Notes under the pieces: generated by a model
Told to the model about the DNA's origin: nothing
Seen by the model: only the letters and a program-made list of their open reading frames with translations
Database searches by the model: none
Made by a program: the position numbers and the translations under genes
Source: Verrucomicrobium sp. BvORR106
GTDB lineage: Bacteria; Verrucomicrobiota; Verrucomicrobiia; Verrucomicrobiales; Verrucomicrobiaceae
Direction of reading: 5' to 3'
DNA length: 64,000 bases
Assembly (NCBI RefSeq): GCF_000739655.1
Contig: NZ_BATR01000093.1
Coordinates: 40,831 to 104,830 of the forward strand
Part shown: in pieces, positions 42,557 to 51,230 of the stretch
How the letters are laid out: the number at the start of each line of letters is the position of its first letter
How positions within the stretch are numbered: the first letter of the stretch is position 1

Positions 42557-44413
42557 CTACTTCTTCTGCGCGGTCTTTGCATCCTTCCCGCTGGCCAGCT
42601 TGGCTTTGTTCTTCTGGGCTTCTGCCAGGGCCTTGTGAAGATCCGGGCCGGCCCACACTTCTGTGCACACGGCTGGGTCGTTGGCAAAGTCACCGGTAAG
42701 GTTGATGATCAGGGCATCGCCCACGGCGAGGTCTTTAACCGTGCTGGGGTGATCAAGGGTTCCTTTCCACACCTTGGTGTCCTTGTTGATGCGAATGAGG
42801 CTGCGGCCGATGTCGGGCGGGCGCTCCATGTCGCCGTTGTAGTTCTTCACCTCGGGGATCTGCCAGCTCACATTCACGGTGACGCTGGTGGGATCGGAGG
42901 AATTCAGCGTGGGCTGGATGGACTCCACCCGGTAGGTCATGGCGTTGGTCGCCAGGCGGGTGAATTCATCGGAGATGAGGCTGGCCTTGGTGAACTTGCC
43001 CTGCTCATCCTGGAAGAGGTGAAAGCGGCAGCGGGTGCCCACCGGCAGGTCGCCGAGAGTGGCATCGGTGTTGAGATACTTTATGCTGCCGAGGTTTTGC
43101 GGGAGGAGGCTGAAGTTCACGACTTCGCCCGTGCGGTCCGTCTTGAACTGGCCGGTGCGGGACGCGGCATCCACTTTGACAATCTCTCCTAGAACCACGT
43201 GCTGGGCGAAAGGCGGAGGGGCGATTCCTGGCTGGAGCTGGTACCAGGGCAGATGCTCGTTGCCGAAGTCGGTGCGGAAGGGGAATTGATCCGGGTACTC
43301 CTTCGCGGGGTTTTCCTCGAGTTCAGGAGTCTGAAGACGGCCGAAACCATAGCCCATCAGGCTCTCGCCATAGAACTGGTCCTTGGTGGGCCAGCCGGAG
43401 CCAAAGAAGCGGACGACGCGTCCCTTGCGGAAACCCTCAAGCATGTTGGAGACCTTGAGAGTCACCCGAATGCCGCTGTTGCCATAGCCGTCGGTGGGGA
43501 TCCGCTCGGAGGAGATGATGCTGCAACCGTCCTTGTCCACTCCGGGGTTCCAGGTGCGCAGATCCTGGTTGGCGACGCAGAGATTGCCACCCTTGCCCTG
43601 GGCGAGCACCTCGCCGTAGAGAGTCTGGTACAGCTTGGCATCGCCGCTGAAGAAGGTGACGGTCACCGTGTTGCCTTCCGTTTTGTCCACCCAGCCTGGC
43701 AGGCCGCGGTGTTTGGTGAAGGTGTCGAACTTCTCGCGTATCTGTTTGGTTGCCAGCGCATGGGTCTCTGTGCCGATCCAGATGTCTGTGCACGTCCCAG
43801 GGTTCGAGGAAGTGCGACCGGTGAGGGTGAAAAGAAGCTCGTCACCCGGTTTGAGGTCTTTCGGCTTGATGGCGTCCGCTCCACGCCAGTAGCGGGTGCC
43901 GGGCGTGACCAGGAGCTCTTTCTTGCCAAGATCATCCTGCTTCTTGCTGACGCTGTGTTTGGTGGTGAGCAGTTTGCCTTCCGCCAGTTTCACCTCATCC
44001 AGCCGGTAGGTGAAGCTGTGGCTGGCGTCCATCGTGTACTGGTCCTGCATGGTGGCCAGCCGGGTCCAACCTCCCTGGGTGTCCTGGTTCAGGAAAAACA
44101 GGAAGAATGTGCCCAGCGGGAGATCGCGGAGCGAGGCCTCTGAATTCAGATACTGGGCGGTCCCATAAGGAGGCATGGTGAACTCCACCAGTTCCCCGGT
44201 TTTGGTGGCGCGAAACTGGCCAATGCGGCGGATGAAATCGATGCTGACGAGTTCTCCGCTGATCCGCTGGTCCGAGTGATGAGCAGGGAATGCCGGTGAG
44301 GATGAGGGGCTGGTGGTAGCTGCTGGGGCCTCGGCGGCGGTTGAAAGGGAGGTCGGCAAGAGGGGGCTGCAGGGCAGGAGGACGCAGAGGGCGTGGAGGA
44401 GGCGGCGTTGCAT
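42557..44413 (-). CDS. Secreted protein with two copies of an unnamed domain
   Basis: A 618-aa protein with a signal peptide (LLHALCVLLPCSPLLPTSLSTAAEA). Two regions clearly resemble each other: about residues 45-140 (RISGELVSIDFIRRIGQFRA, TKTGELVEFTMPPYGTAQYL, LRDLPLGTFFLFFLNQDTQG) and about 395-495 (VLGEIVKVDAASRTGQFKTD, RTGEVVNFSLLPQNLGSIKY, LGDLPVGTRCRFHLFQDEQG). Each is followed by an R-(L/V)-(D/E) strand and a segment with GD-LL or GDALIINLTG and a cysteine-containing C-T-(D/E)-(I/V)-W motif (GTCTDIW, AVCTEVW). I do not recognise the family. It follows the DUF1552 gene by 123 bp on the same strand and is probably the last gene of that operon. Confidence 0.75.
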   Translation of the reverse strand: MQRRLLHALCVLLPCSPLLPTSLSTAAEAPAATTSPSSSPAFPAHHSDQRISGELVSIDFIRRIGQFRATKTGELVEFTMPPYGTAQYLNSEASLRDLPLGTFFLFFLNQDTQGGWTRLATMQDQYTMDASHSFTYRLDEVKLAEGKLLTTKHSVSKKQDDLGKKELLVTPGTRYWRGADAIKPKDLKPGDELLFTLTGRTSSNPGTCTDIWIGTETHALATKQIREKFDTFTKHRGLPGWVDKTEGNTVTVTFFSGDAKLYQTLYGEVLAQGKGGNLCVANQDLRTWNPGVDKDGCSIISSERIPTDGYGNSGIRVTLKVSNMLEGFRKGRVVRFFGSGWPTKDQFYGESLMGYGFGRLQTPELEENPAKEYPDQFPFRTDFGNEHLPWYQLQPGIAPPPFAQHVVLGEIVKVDAASRTGQFKTDRTGEVVNFSLLPQNLGSIKYLNTDATLGDLPVGTRCRFHLFQDEQGKFTKASLISDEFTRLATNAMTYRVESIQPTLNSSDPTSVTVNVSWQIPEVKNYNGDMERPPDIGRSLIRINKDTKVWKGTLDHPSTVKDLAVGDALIINLTGDFANDPAVCTEVWAGPDLHKALAEAQKNKAKLASGKDAKTAQKK

Positions 44414-44536
44414 CGGCGGAGTTGTCAGTGGGCAGTGCGTCAGTGCGTCAGAATTGGACGGGGATGGAATGGTGCGTGAGGTGGATTTGGGACTGGGAGG
44501 AACAATCCCCAATCACAATTCCCTAATCCATCTCTC

Positions 44537-45949
44537 TTACACGATCTCTGATATGGGGCCGAGGCTGTCCACGAAGGCCTCGGCGTTCACGTCCATCTTT
44601 TGCAGCATGGTGAGCAGCACGTTGTTGAGGCGGGCCTTGGAGTCCTTGGGTTTGCCGCAGAGGCTGCGCCATTCGTCGTAGCTGAGGTTGTACTCCTGCT
44701 TCAGGTGAGGGCGGTTGTAGTCGATGTGCTGACCGTGCTTCAGGCCCAGATCCTTGCCGCCGGCAAGGAGGATGGGCAGGTTGCTGTTGCAGTGGCTGTG
44801 GCCGTAGCTCATGCCGCTGCCAAAGAGCACCATGGTGCGATCTAGCAGGGGAACATCTCCTTCTTTGATCGCGCTCAGCTCATTGAGGAAGTGGGAAAAC
44901 TGCTCCATGAGGAAGGCGTCGCTCTTTGCCAGGCGTTCCAGCACCACGGGGTCGCCATTGTGGTGGGAAAGATTGTGACGGGCCTGGGTGATCCCGATCT
45001 CTGGAATGGCAAGGCCGTTGCCCTCGCTGCCGTTCATGTAGGTGACCACACGGGTCATGTCTGTGCGCAGGGCCAGCACGATCAGGTCGAACATGGTGCG
45101 CCAGTACTCACCGGCCTGGGCCTTGGGCACATCCTTCTGGAAGGGGGCTGAGCTCTTGTTGTCCACGGTGGGCTTGGGGACGTCCAGCCAGGAGTCCAAC
45201 CGCTCGGTGCGCTGCTCAACATCACGAACGGCATGGAGGTATTCGTCCAGCTTGGTGCGATCTTCCGTGCCCAGTGCCAGGCGCAGGGACTTGGCGTCAT
45301 CCATGACCGCATCGAGGACACTGCGCCGCTTGGTCAAGCGGGCGCGCTGGGCGGCGATGCCGCCGGTTTCCTCACCAAAGAGCCGGTTGAAGATAACACG
45401 AGGATTGTCATCCGCTGGCAGCGGCACCCCATCACGCGAGAAGGCGAGGGTGTTGCTGTTGAAGGGCTGACCCGTGCCTGAGGAGATGGAGAGTTCCAGG
45501 GATGGGAAACGTGTCTGTTGTCCTGTGACCTCAGCCATGACCTGGTCACAAGACACGCTGTTCTCATACTTGCGTCCTCCCTGGGCATCGATCTTGGCCC
45601 CCGTGAGCCAGGTGTCTGCACAGACATGAGCTTGACCGAGACCGTTGGGATGATGCAGACCGCTGAAGACGGTGAAGTCCGACTTGTACTTGGCCAGCGG
45701 CTTCAGTGACTCAGAGAGTTCATAGTCCCGGCCAGCCTGCTTCACCTGCCAGGTCATACCGTTCACACCATTGGGCACGTACACGAACACACTGCGGCGC
45801 GGCTTGGCCGCGGCGGCCACACTGGCGGCAGTAGCGCGCACTTTCATGGGCATCATGGCATCCAGTAGAGGCAGCGCCATGGTGGTGCCCAGGCCGCGCA
45901 GAAAGCGGCGGCGGTCGAGGAGCCAGTTCTGGGAGAGGATGTTGCTCAT
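44537..45949 (-). CDS. DUF1552 protein (copy A)
   Basis: A 470-aa exported protein with a Tat-like leader (DRRRFLRGLGTTMALPLLDAMMP). DUF1552 landmarks are KPRRSVFVYVPNGVNGMTWQ, FSGLHHPNGLGQAH, NSVSCDQVMAEV, PSLELSISSGTG, RRSVLDAVMDDAKSLRLALGTEDRTKLDEYLHAVRDVEQR and MVLFGSGMSYGHSHCNSNLPILLAGG. The family has an alkaline-phosphatase/sulfatase-like fold (DUF1501-related) of unknown activity and is always paired with DUF1592 cytochrome-type proteins. It lies 50 bp after the DUF1592 copy A gene. Confidence 0.92.
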   Translation of the reverse strand: MSNILSQNWLLDRRRFLRGLGTTMALPLLDAMMPMKVRATAASVAAAAKPRRSVFVYVPNGVNGMTWQVKQAGRDYELSESLKPLAKYKSDFTVFSGLHHPNGLGQAHVCADTWLTGAKIDAQGGRKYENSVSCDQVMAEVTGQQTRFPSLELSISSGTGQPFNSNTLAFSRDGVPLPADDNPRVIFNRLFGEETGGIAAQRARLTKRRSVLDAVMDDAKSLRLALGTEDRTKLDEYLHAVRDVEQRTERLDSWLDVPKPTVDNKSSAPFQKDVPKAQAGEYWRTMFDLIVLALRTDMTRVVTYMNGSEGNGLAIPEIGITQARHNLSHHNGDPVVLERLAKSDAFLMEQFSHFLNELSAIKEGDVPLLDRTMVLFGSGMSYGHSHCNSNLPILLAGGKDLGLKHGQHIDYNRPHLKQEYNLSYDEWRSLCGKPKDSKARLNNVLLTMLQKMDVNAEAFVDSLGPISEIV

Positions 45950-45999
45950 GGAGTTGGTGAAGTGAAAAGTGATAAGTGAAGTCAGTCGCCTGCGACGGG

Positions 46000-48516
46000 T
46001 TAGCGCTTCTGGAAGAGAGGGCTGGTGACGAAGGCTTCGATGAGGGACTGGATCTTGTAGTCGGTGGACTGAGCCTGATCGGAGATCTGCTTCAGTTCCT
46101 CTCTGTCGCTGAAGGTCATGCCACGCCGCAGGGCGTAGGTGGCAAGCTTTTCCGTGAAGGCGAGGGCGAACTTGTCGGAGTCGGAGACGAGCAGTTGCTT
46201 GAGTTCGGCTCCGTTCTTGAAGGCGCGGCCGTCGGGCAGGGCTCCACTGGGATCGAGCTGGGGATCCGCGCCGGTGCCGTCTCGTACCGTCTCCACGGTG
46301 CGCCAGCGTCCAATCGCGTCGTAGTTGTCAAAGGCGACGCCCAGAGGATCGATCTTGTTGTGGCAGGCGGTGCAGTTCGGGTCCGCGCGGTGTTGCTCCA
46401 ACTTCTCCCGCACGGTCACCTTTTTCTCGCCAGCAGCCGGCGTGGTGAGTGCGGGCACATTCGCAGGAGGCGGTGGCGGGGGCTTGCCGATGATGGACTC
46501 CAGTACCCACACGCCGCGGTGCACCGGGCGATGACGGGTGCCGTCTGAGCTGAGGCTGAGAATGGCCCCCTGGGTGAGCAGGCCTCCGCGGTGATCCTCG
46601 GGCTTCAGAGAGACGCGCTGGACCTTGTCCCCCCGGATGCCCGGGATGCCGTAGTGCGTGGCCAGTCGCTCATTGAGCATGGTCCAGTCGGAATCGAGGA
46701 AAGTACGCAAGCTGTCGTTGTTCTCCAGCACCTCGCCAAAGAAGCCGACCGTCTCTGCCACCATGCTTTGCTCCAGGTTTTCGTCGTATTCCGGGTAGAG
46801 GACCTTGTCCGGCGGGAACATGCCCACCTTGCGCAGTTGCAGCCACTGGCGTGGGAAACTGTCGGCGAACTCCGCCGCCTTGGGATCGGCCAGCATGCGG
46901 CGCACCTCGGCACGCAGCACGTCGGGTTCATGGAGTTTGCCGGAGCGTGCCTGGTTGAGCAGGCGGTCGTCCGGCATGCTGCTCCAGAGGAAGTAGGAGA
47001 GGCGGGAGGCCAGCTCCCAGTCGGTGAGTCTTGCGGAGGGCAGGGTGGCGCTGCCTTCCTCCAGGTAGAGGAAGCTCTTCGAGCACAAGATGGCCAGCAG
47101 TCCGCCACGGACGGCGGACTCGAAGCCCTCACCCAGTTGCTGGGCTTTCTCCACGGGTTTCAGGAAACGGTCCATCTCCCCTGGTTGCACCGGGCGGCGC
47201 CAGGCCCGCTCGGCGAAGCGGCTGAGGATCTCCCGGGCGTACGCGGCATCCTTGGCCTGAGTGGGCACATCTGCCCCGCGGAAGAAGGCGCGCTGGTGGG
47301 CTGCGGTGGGCCAGGACTCCACGACGGGGCCGTCCCACTCCACGGAGTCGATGATCAATGTGGGCTGGATGGGCTTGTAGTCATCATCCGTCAGCTTCAT
47401 CTGCCAGGGCACGCGGCTCTTCGTGGTGGTGAAGGCATTCGGCGTGCCGGAATGTCGGGAGCGCCGGGCCTCCGGATTGGGGCCGGGCACGGAATTGATG
47501 AGTCGGATCGGGTACTTGCCAGCGATCAGGTGCACGCGGGCTTCCACTGTGATGGGTGCGTTCTCCGGAGCATCCACGTCTTGCTCCAGCAGGGTCTTGT
47601 CCACACTGGACATGTACACCTTCAGGCGCGGGGCACGTCCGCCCTCCGGGCGCAGACCGCTGAGCTTGACGCGCAGGATGTAGTCTCCCGTGGTCTTGAT
47701 CTCCAGCGGCCAGGTGTCCGTGGTGTAGTTGTTGGGCACGATCTCGATGCGGACCTGATTAGCGATGTCCCGCGCCTCATATTCCTTGGCAAAGCCTTTC
47801 CACCGCATGTCGAACGGCATCCAGCGGATGACATCCCGCTTGGGTTCCGGGCGCAGGGAGAGGGCTTCGTCCAGGACTGCCTCTGCGGCGGCGAGGTGCT
47901 TCTCCACATGGGCGGGAGACAACGTCAGCACCGGTCCGATGCGCTCGAAACCATGCCAGTCTGGGTCCTCCGGCAGACCGGAAGGGCCTTTGACATCAAA
48001 GTTCACCCCCAGCAGATCGCGGACGCTGTTTGCATACTCGCGCCGGGAGAGCTTACGGAAGGAGACACGCTCCGCGCCAGAGACTTGATTCTGGGCCTCT
48101 GCTTCACGGAGCTGCCCCACGATCCACTCGGCGACCTTGGCCACTTCGGCTGGAGCAGGGCGGGGCTCATCATCCGGAGGCATGTCGCCGGAGTTAATCC
48201 GGTTCATGATCTCCTCCCAATGCCCCATGGTCTTGGGGGAGCGGGCATTGATCAGCAGCGTGTCGGTACGCAGATCTGCTTTTTGTTTCTTCTCCCCGTG
48301 GCAGGAGTTGCAGTGTTGCTGGAAAAAGGGCCGCACGACGTCATCGAGTCCCACAGGAGTGGAGCCTGCGGGCGCGGATGAGGCGGAGGCGGCCACTCCG
48401 GCGGCCGCGGTGGACTCCGCCGACCAGACCGAGGTAGACCCCGATACGAGGAAGCCCGCCGCACTCATGGCGGCTAGGGGAAATGAAAGGAGAGTGCGGG
48501 ACACGGGTGAAGTCAT
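46000..48516 (-). CDS. DUF1592-type multidomain cytochrome-like protein (copy A)
   Basis: An 838-aa exported protein. After the signal peptide comes a Planctomycete cytochrome-C domain with a CNSCHG haem motif (about residue 70). Then DUF1587, DUF1595, DUF1592, DUF1588 and DUF1585 blocks appear in order: RKLSRREYANSVRDLLGVNF; AERAWRRPVQPGEMDRFLKP; LTDWELASRLSYFLWSSMPDDRLLNQARSGKLHEP; GVWVLESIIGKPPPPPPANVPAL with PNCTACHNKIDPLGVAFDNYDAIGRWR; and TEKLATYALRRGMTFSDREELKQI. A second CxxCH is in DUF1588 (CTACHNKID). The family's substrate is unknown; polysaccharide-linked oxidation is often suspected. It is the first gene of the A unit and has the palindrome at 48572-48587 upstream. Confidence 0.93.
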   Translation of the reverse strand: MTSPVSRTLLSFPLAAMSAAGFLVSGSTSVWSAESTAAAGVAASASSAPAGSTPVGLDDVVRPFFQQHCNSCHGEKKQKADLRTDTLLINARSPKTMGHWEEIMNRINSGDMPPDDEPRPAPAEVAKVAEWIVGQLREAEAQNQVSGAERVSFRKLSRREYANSVRDLLGVNFDVKGPSGLPEDPDWHGFERIGPVLTLSPAHVEKHLAAAEAVLDEALSLRPEPKRDVIRWMPFDMRWKGFAKEYEARDIANQVRIEIVPNNYTTDTWPLEIKTTGDYILRVKLSGLRPEGGRAPRLKVYMSSVDKTLLEQDVDAPENAPITVEARVHLIAGKYPIRLINSVPGPNPEARRSRHSGTPNAFTTTKSRVPWQMKLTDDDYKPIQPTLIIDSVEWDGPVVESWPTAAHQRAFFRGADVPTQAKDAAYAREILSRFAERAWRRPVQPGEMDRFLKPVEKAQQLGEGFESAVRGGLLAILCSKSFLYLEEGSATLPSARLTDWELASRLSYFLWSSMPDDRLLNQARSGKLHEPDVLRAEVRRMLADPKAAEFADSFPRQWLQLRKVGMFPPDKVLYPEYDENLEQSMVAETVGFFGEVLENNDSLRTFLDSDWTMLNERLATHYGIPGIRGDKVQRVSLKPEDHRGGLLTQGAILSLSSDGTRHRPVHRGVWVLESIIGKPPPPPPANVPALTTPAAGEKKVTVREKLEQHRADPNCTACHNKIDPLGVAFDNYDAIGRWRTVETVRDGTGADPQLDPSGALPDGRAFKNGAELKQLLVSDSDKFALAFTEKLATYALRRGMTFSDREELKQISDQAQSTDYKIQSLIEAFVTSPLFQKR

Positions 48517-48571
48517 GGATCAGGACTGAGCAAATAAAGGGCAGAGGGCTGCCACCCTTTCGGGGAGTGCC

Positions 48572-48587
48572 CCCCGAGTTTTCGGGG
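48572..48587. promoter_or_regulatory. Palindrome CCCCGA-GTTT-TCGGGG, 56 bp upstream of unit A
   Basis: Same 6-bp arms as the site at 52550-52565 and almost the same distance (56 versus 57 bp) to the start codon of the first gene of its unit. It lies between the end of DUF1592-B (9 bp away) and the start of DUF1592-A, so a transcript hairpin is an alternative reading. Confidence 0.6.
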
Positions 48588-48595
48588 TGGGGGCG

Positions 48596-51217
48596 TCACT
48601 TCTGGCGGAAGATCTCACTCTCCACGCAGCGGACGATGATCTCCCGGAGCGGGAAATCGGCCGCCGCCGTGCTCTCCACAATGTGGCGGATGGCGGGTCG
48701 GTCTGATACCTCCAGATCACGACCCAGCGCGTGGGTGAACAGCTTCTCCACCAGGCAGCGGGCGAACTGGTCGCGGCGGTTCAGCAACTCGGACTTGAAT
48801 CCGGTGACGTCATCAAAATGAGTGCTGCCAAATTGCCCGCTCGCATCCACGGGCAGCGCGGTCTTGTTGTTGAGATAATGGCCGCGCCAGCGTCCGATGG
48901 CGTCGAAGTTCTCCAGCGCAAATCCCGGCGGATCAATTTGGCGGTGGCAGCTCCGGCAACTGCCGCTGGCCTGGTGTTTCATGAGCTGGTCACGGATCGT
49001 TTTGGCACCGCGGATGTCGGGCTCGATGGCGGGAACATTGGGCGGGGGAGGAGACGGCGTGGCCCCGAGGATGTTCTCCAGGAGCCAGACCCCGCGGATG
49101 ACCGGGGAGGTATCCACCCCGTTGGCGGTGAGCGTGAGCACACTGGCATGGCCCAGCACCCCGCCGCGGCGTCGGTCGGTGAGATTCACCTGCGTGAAGC
49201 CGAGGGAAGGCGCATGACCGGCCCCGTCAGGAACCAACTCCTCGGGCGTCAGTCCCGGCACTGCGGTAGCAAGGTTCTTGGAGACAATCTCGGGGGCCAT
49301 CCCGTAGAGGCGGGCCAGGTCCTGGTTCACCAGCGTGTAGTCAGAGTCCAGCAGACGGGTGGCGGGGCCGTTGGTATGGAGGAGCTGGCGAAAGAAGAGA
49401 CGGGTCTCCATGCGCATCGCGGGTTCGAGGTCATTGTCATAGTAGGTGGCGAACTTGTGCACGTCAGGGGCCATGGTGCCGAGCTTACGCAGGTCCAGCC
49501 AGCCATTGAGAAACTCCTCCACAAAGGCCTCAGAGCGCGGATCGGCGAGCATTCGCAGTGCCTCCCGGCGCAGAACCTCCGGCCGGCTCAGTTCACCGCT
49601 CTCCGCAAGCTTCATCAGGGCGTCATCCGGCATGGAGGACCACAAGAAGTAGGAGAGGCGGGAGGCGAGCTCATAGCCAGTGAGCCTGGACGTCCTCTCC
49701 TCGCGATAGAGGAACTCCGGCGAGCACAGGATGGCCTTGATGCCCTCCTGAATGGCGACCTCCGCCTTCATCCCGGCTTGTTCTGACTGTCGGACCAAAG
49801 CCAGCAGGGGAGACATTTCTTCATCGGCCACAGGGCGACGCCAGGCTTTGACGGCAAACTCTTTCAGCACTGCCTTGGCGAGCTCGCTCTGATAAGGCGC
49901 GCTCCCAAAAATGGCCCGGTGACTCTCCGGTGGCCAGGTGTCGTGCAGAGGGCCGGTGACATCGATGTTGGAGACTTCGATGCGCGGCGACTGGAACCAC
50001 ATGAAGAGATTCCAGTCATTGGACTTGTCTTGCTCGTACTTGGCCCGCTGCTCAGCATTCAGCAGACGCTCGAAGTTGGCTTTGAAATAATTGCGCAGAC
50101 GGTTGTTGCTGTCGCTGGGGCCATTGGGGAATCCCAGGCGGGGAAACTGCCCGCGATCCAGCCACACGCGACACTCCAGCCACGTGGGCTGATCATCGGG
50201 CAGGTCCCAGACGGCGAGCTGCCGCTGGCCTGACTGGTATCCGGTCGCGGCGGTGTCCAGGGCCTCCTTGTTCTCGGGATCGATGCCCTCCAGCGTGCCA
50301 GTGTAGAGTCCCAGACGGATGGGCTCAGTAGGATCCCAGAGGGAGGGGAACTTTTGTTTCCTCAAATCCAGAGCAGGATCTTTAGGATCAAGGTCGGCGT
50401 AGCGATGTCTGGCCTCTGCGCGAATACGGATTTGGTACCAGCCGCTTTCCGGCACGCCCGCTCGCAGTTCATCCACCGGAGCGTAACCGACCTGCGGCAG
50501 GCCCCGCATGCGCTCGGTAAGCGACTGGTGAGGCGGGCGCTGGCGCAGCGTCTTCCGATAGTACGCGTTCTCTGCGTAGGCGAAGCCCCGGGTGGTGCGG
50601 TCAAAGGGCGGTGACAGGTGCCACTGCTGAACGGGGGGCTGAGGGCGGAAGTGAACGGACCGGGTCACGATCTGCTCGGCAGACTCCAGGTACTGGCGCA
50701 GCAGGAAGCTGGAGGTGACGAGCTTCTCCCCGTTGCTGGCGAAACCATGCACCCGGGTGTCCTCTGGGAATTCGCGACTGGGGTCGAAGCTGCTCACATC
50801 CAGATGCAGCAGATCCCGGATGGTGAGCCGGTATTCGGTACGGTTTAGCCGGCGCAGGGTGGCGGGGCGGTGGGCGGCGCTTCCTTCCGCAGTGATCTGG
50901 GCCCGGGCATGAGCCACGAGCCGATCCTCCAGGGCCTGGACGATGGCGTGGCGTTCCTCACGGTTCGGCTGATCCTTGTCGGCTGGCGGCATGTTCTGCC
51001 GCTCGATCTGCTGCAGGGCTTTCAGCCAGTCTTTGGCATTGGCCGGGGTGATGATGGCGTCCAGATGCTCCATGCTGAACCCGCCTTTCTTCGTGGAGTC
51101 ATCATGGCAGTCCAGACAGCGTTCAGAGATGAAGGCTCCCAACTCAGGTCCCGCTGCCAAGAGGGGACTGGAGACTAATGGAAATAACAGCGATGAGACA
51201 GCGACGACCAGCTTCAT
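48596..51217 (-). CDS. DUF1592-type multidomain cytochrome-like protein (copy B)
   Basis: An 873-aa paralogue of copy A with the same domain order. Cytochrome-type motif CLDCHDDSTKKGGFSMEHLD near residue 34; RRLNRTEYRLTIRDLLHLDV (DUF1587); VKAWRRPVADEEMSPLLALV (DUF1595); LTGYELASRLSYFLWSSMPDDALMKLAESGELSRP (DUF1592); GVWLLENILGATPSPPPPNVPAI and SCRSCHRQIDPPGFALENFDAIGRWR (DUF1588); VEKLFTHALGRDLEVSDRPAI (DUF1585). It carries an extra region of about 100 residues (about 230-400, with DLDPKDPALDLRKQKFPSLW) not matched in copy A. It follows DUF1552-B by 13 bp. Confidence 0.93.
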   Translation of the reverse strand: MKLVVAVSSLLFPLVSSPLLAAGPELGAFISERCLDCHDDSTKKGGFSMEHLDAIITPANAKDWLKALQQIERQNMPPADKDQPNREERHAIVQALEDRLVAHARAQITAEGSAAHRPATLRRLNRTEYRLTIRDLLHLDVSSFDPSREFPEDTRVHGFASNGEKLVTSSFLLRQYLESAEQIVTRSVHFRPQPPVQQWHLSPPFDRTTRGFAYAENAYYRKTLRQRPPHQSLTERMRGLPQVGYAPVDELRAGVPESGWYQIRIRAEARHRYADLDPKDPALDLRKQKFPSLWDPTEPIRLGLYTGTLEGIDPENKEALDTAATGYQSGQRQLAVWDLPDDQPTWLECRVWLDRGQFPRLGFPNGPSDSNNRLRNYFKANFERLLNAEQRAKYEQDKSNDWNLFMWFQSPRIEVSNIDVTGPLHDTWPPESHRAIFGSAPYQSELAKAVLKEFAVKAWRRPVADEEMSPLLALVRQSEQAGMKAEVAIQEGIKAILCSPEFLYREERTSRLTGYELASRLSYFLWSSMPDDALMKLAESGELSRPEVLRREALRMLADPRSEAFVEEFLNGWLDLRKLGTMAPDVHKFATYYDNDLEPAMRMETRLFFRQLLHTNGPATRLLDSDYTLVNQDLARLYGMAPEIVSKNLATAVPGLTPEELVPDGAGHAPSLGFTQVNLTDRRRGGVLGHASVLTLTANGVDTSPVIRGVWLLENILGATPSPPPPNVPAIEPDIRGAKTIRDQLMKHQASGSCRSCHRQIDPPGFALENFDAIGRWRGHYLNNKTALPVDASGQFGSTHFDDVTGFKSELLNRRDQFARCLVEKLFTHALGRDLEVSDRPAIRHIVESTAAADFPLREIIVRCVESEIFRQK

Positions 51218-51230
51218 GTGAGGAGGGAAA

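Noticed and set aside
46591..48381. 596-codon open frame on the plus strand
   Set aside because: It is antisense to the DUF1592 copy A gene, whose domains are unmistakable. High G+C makes long antisense frames common here.
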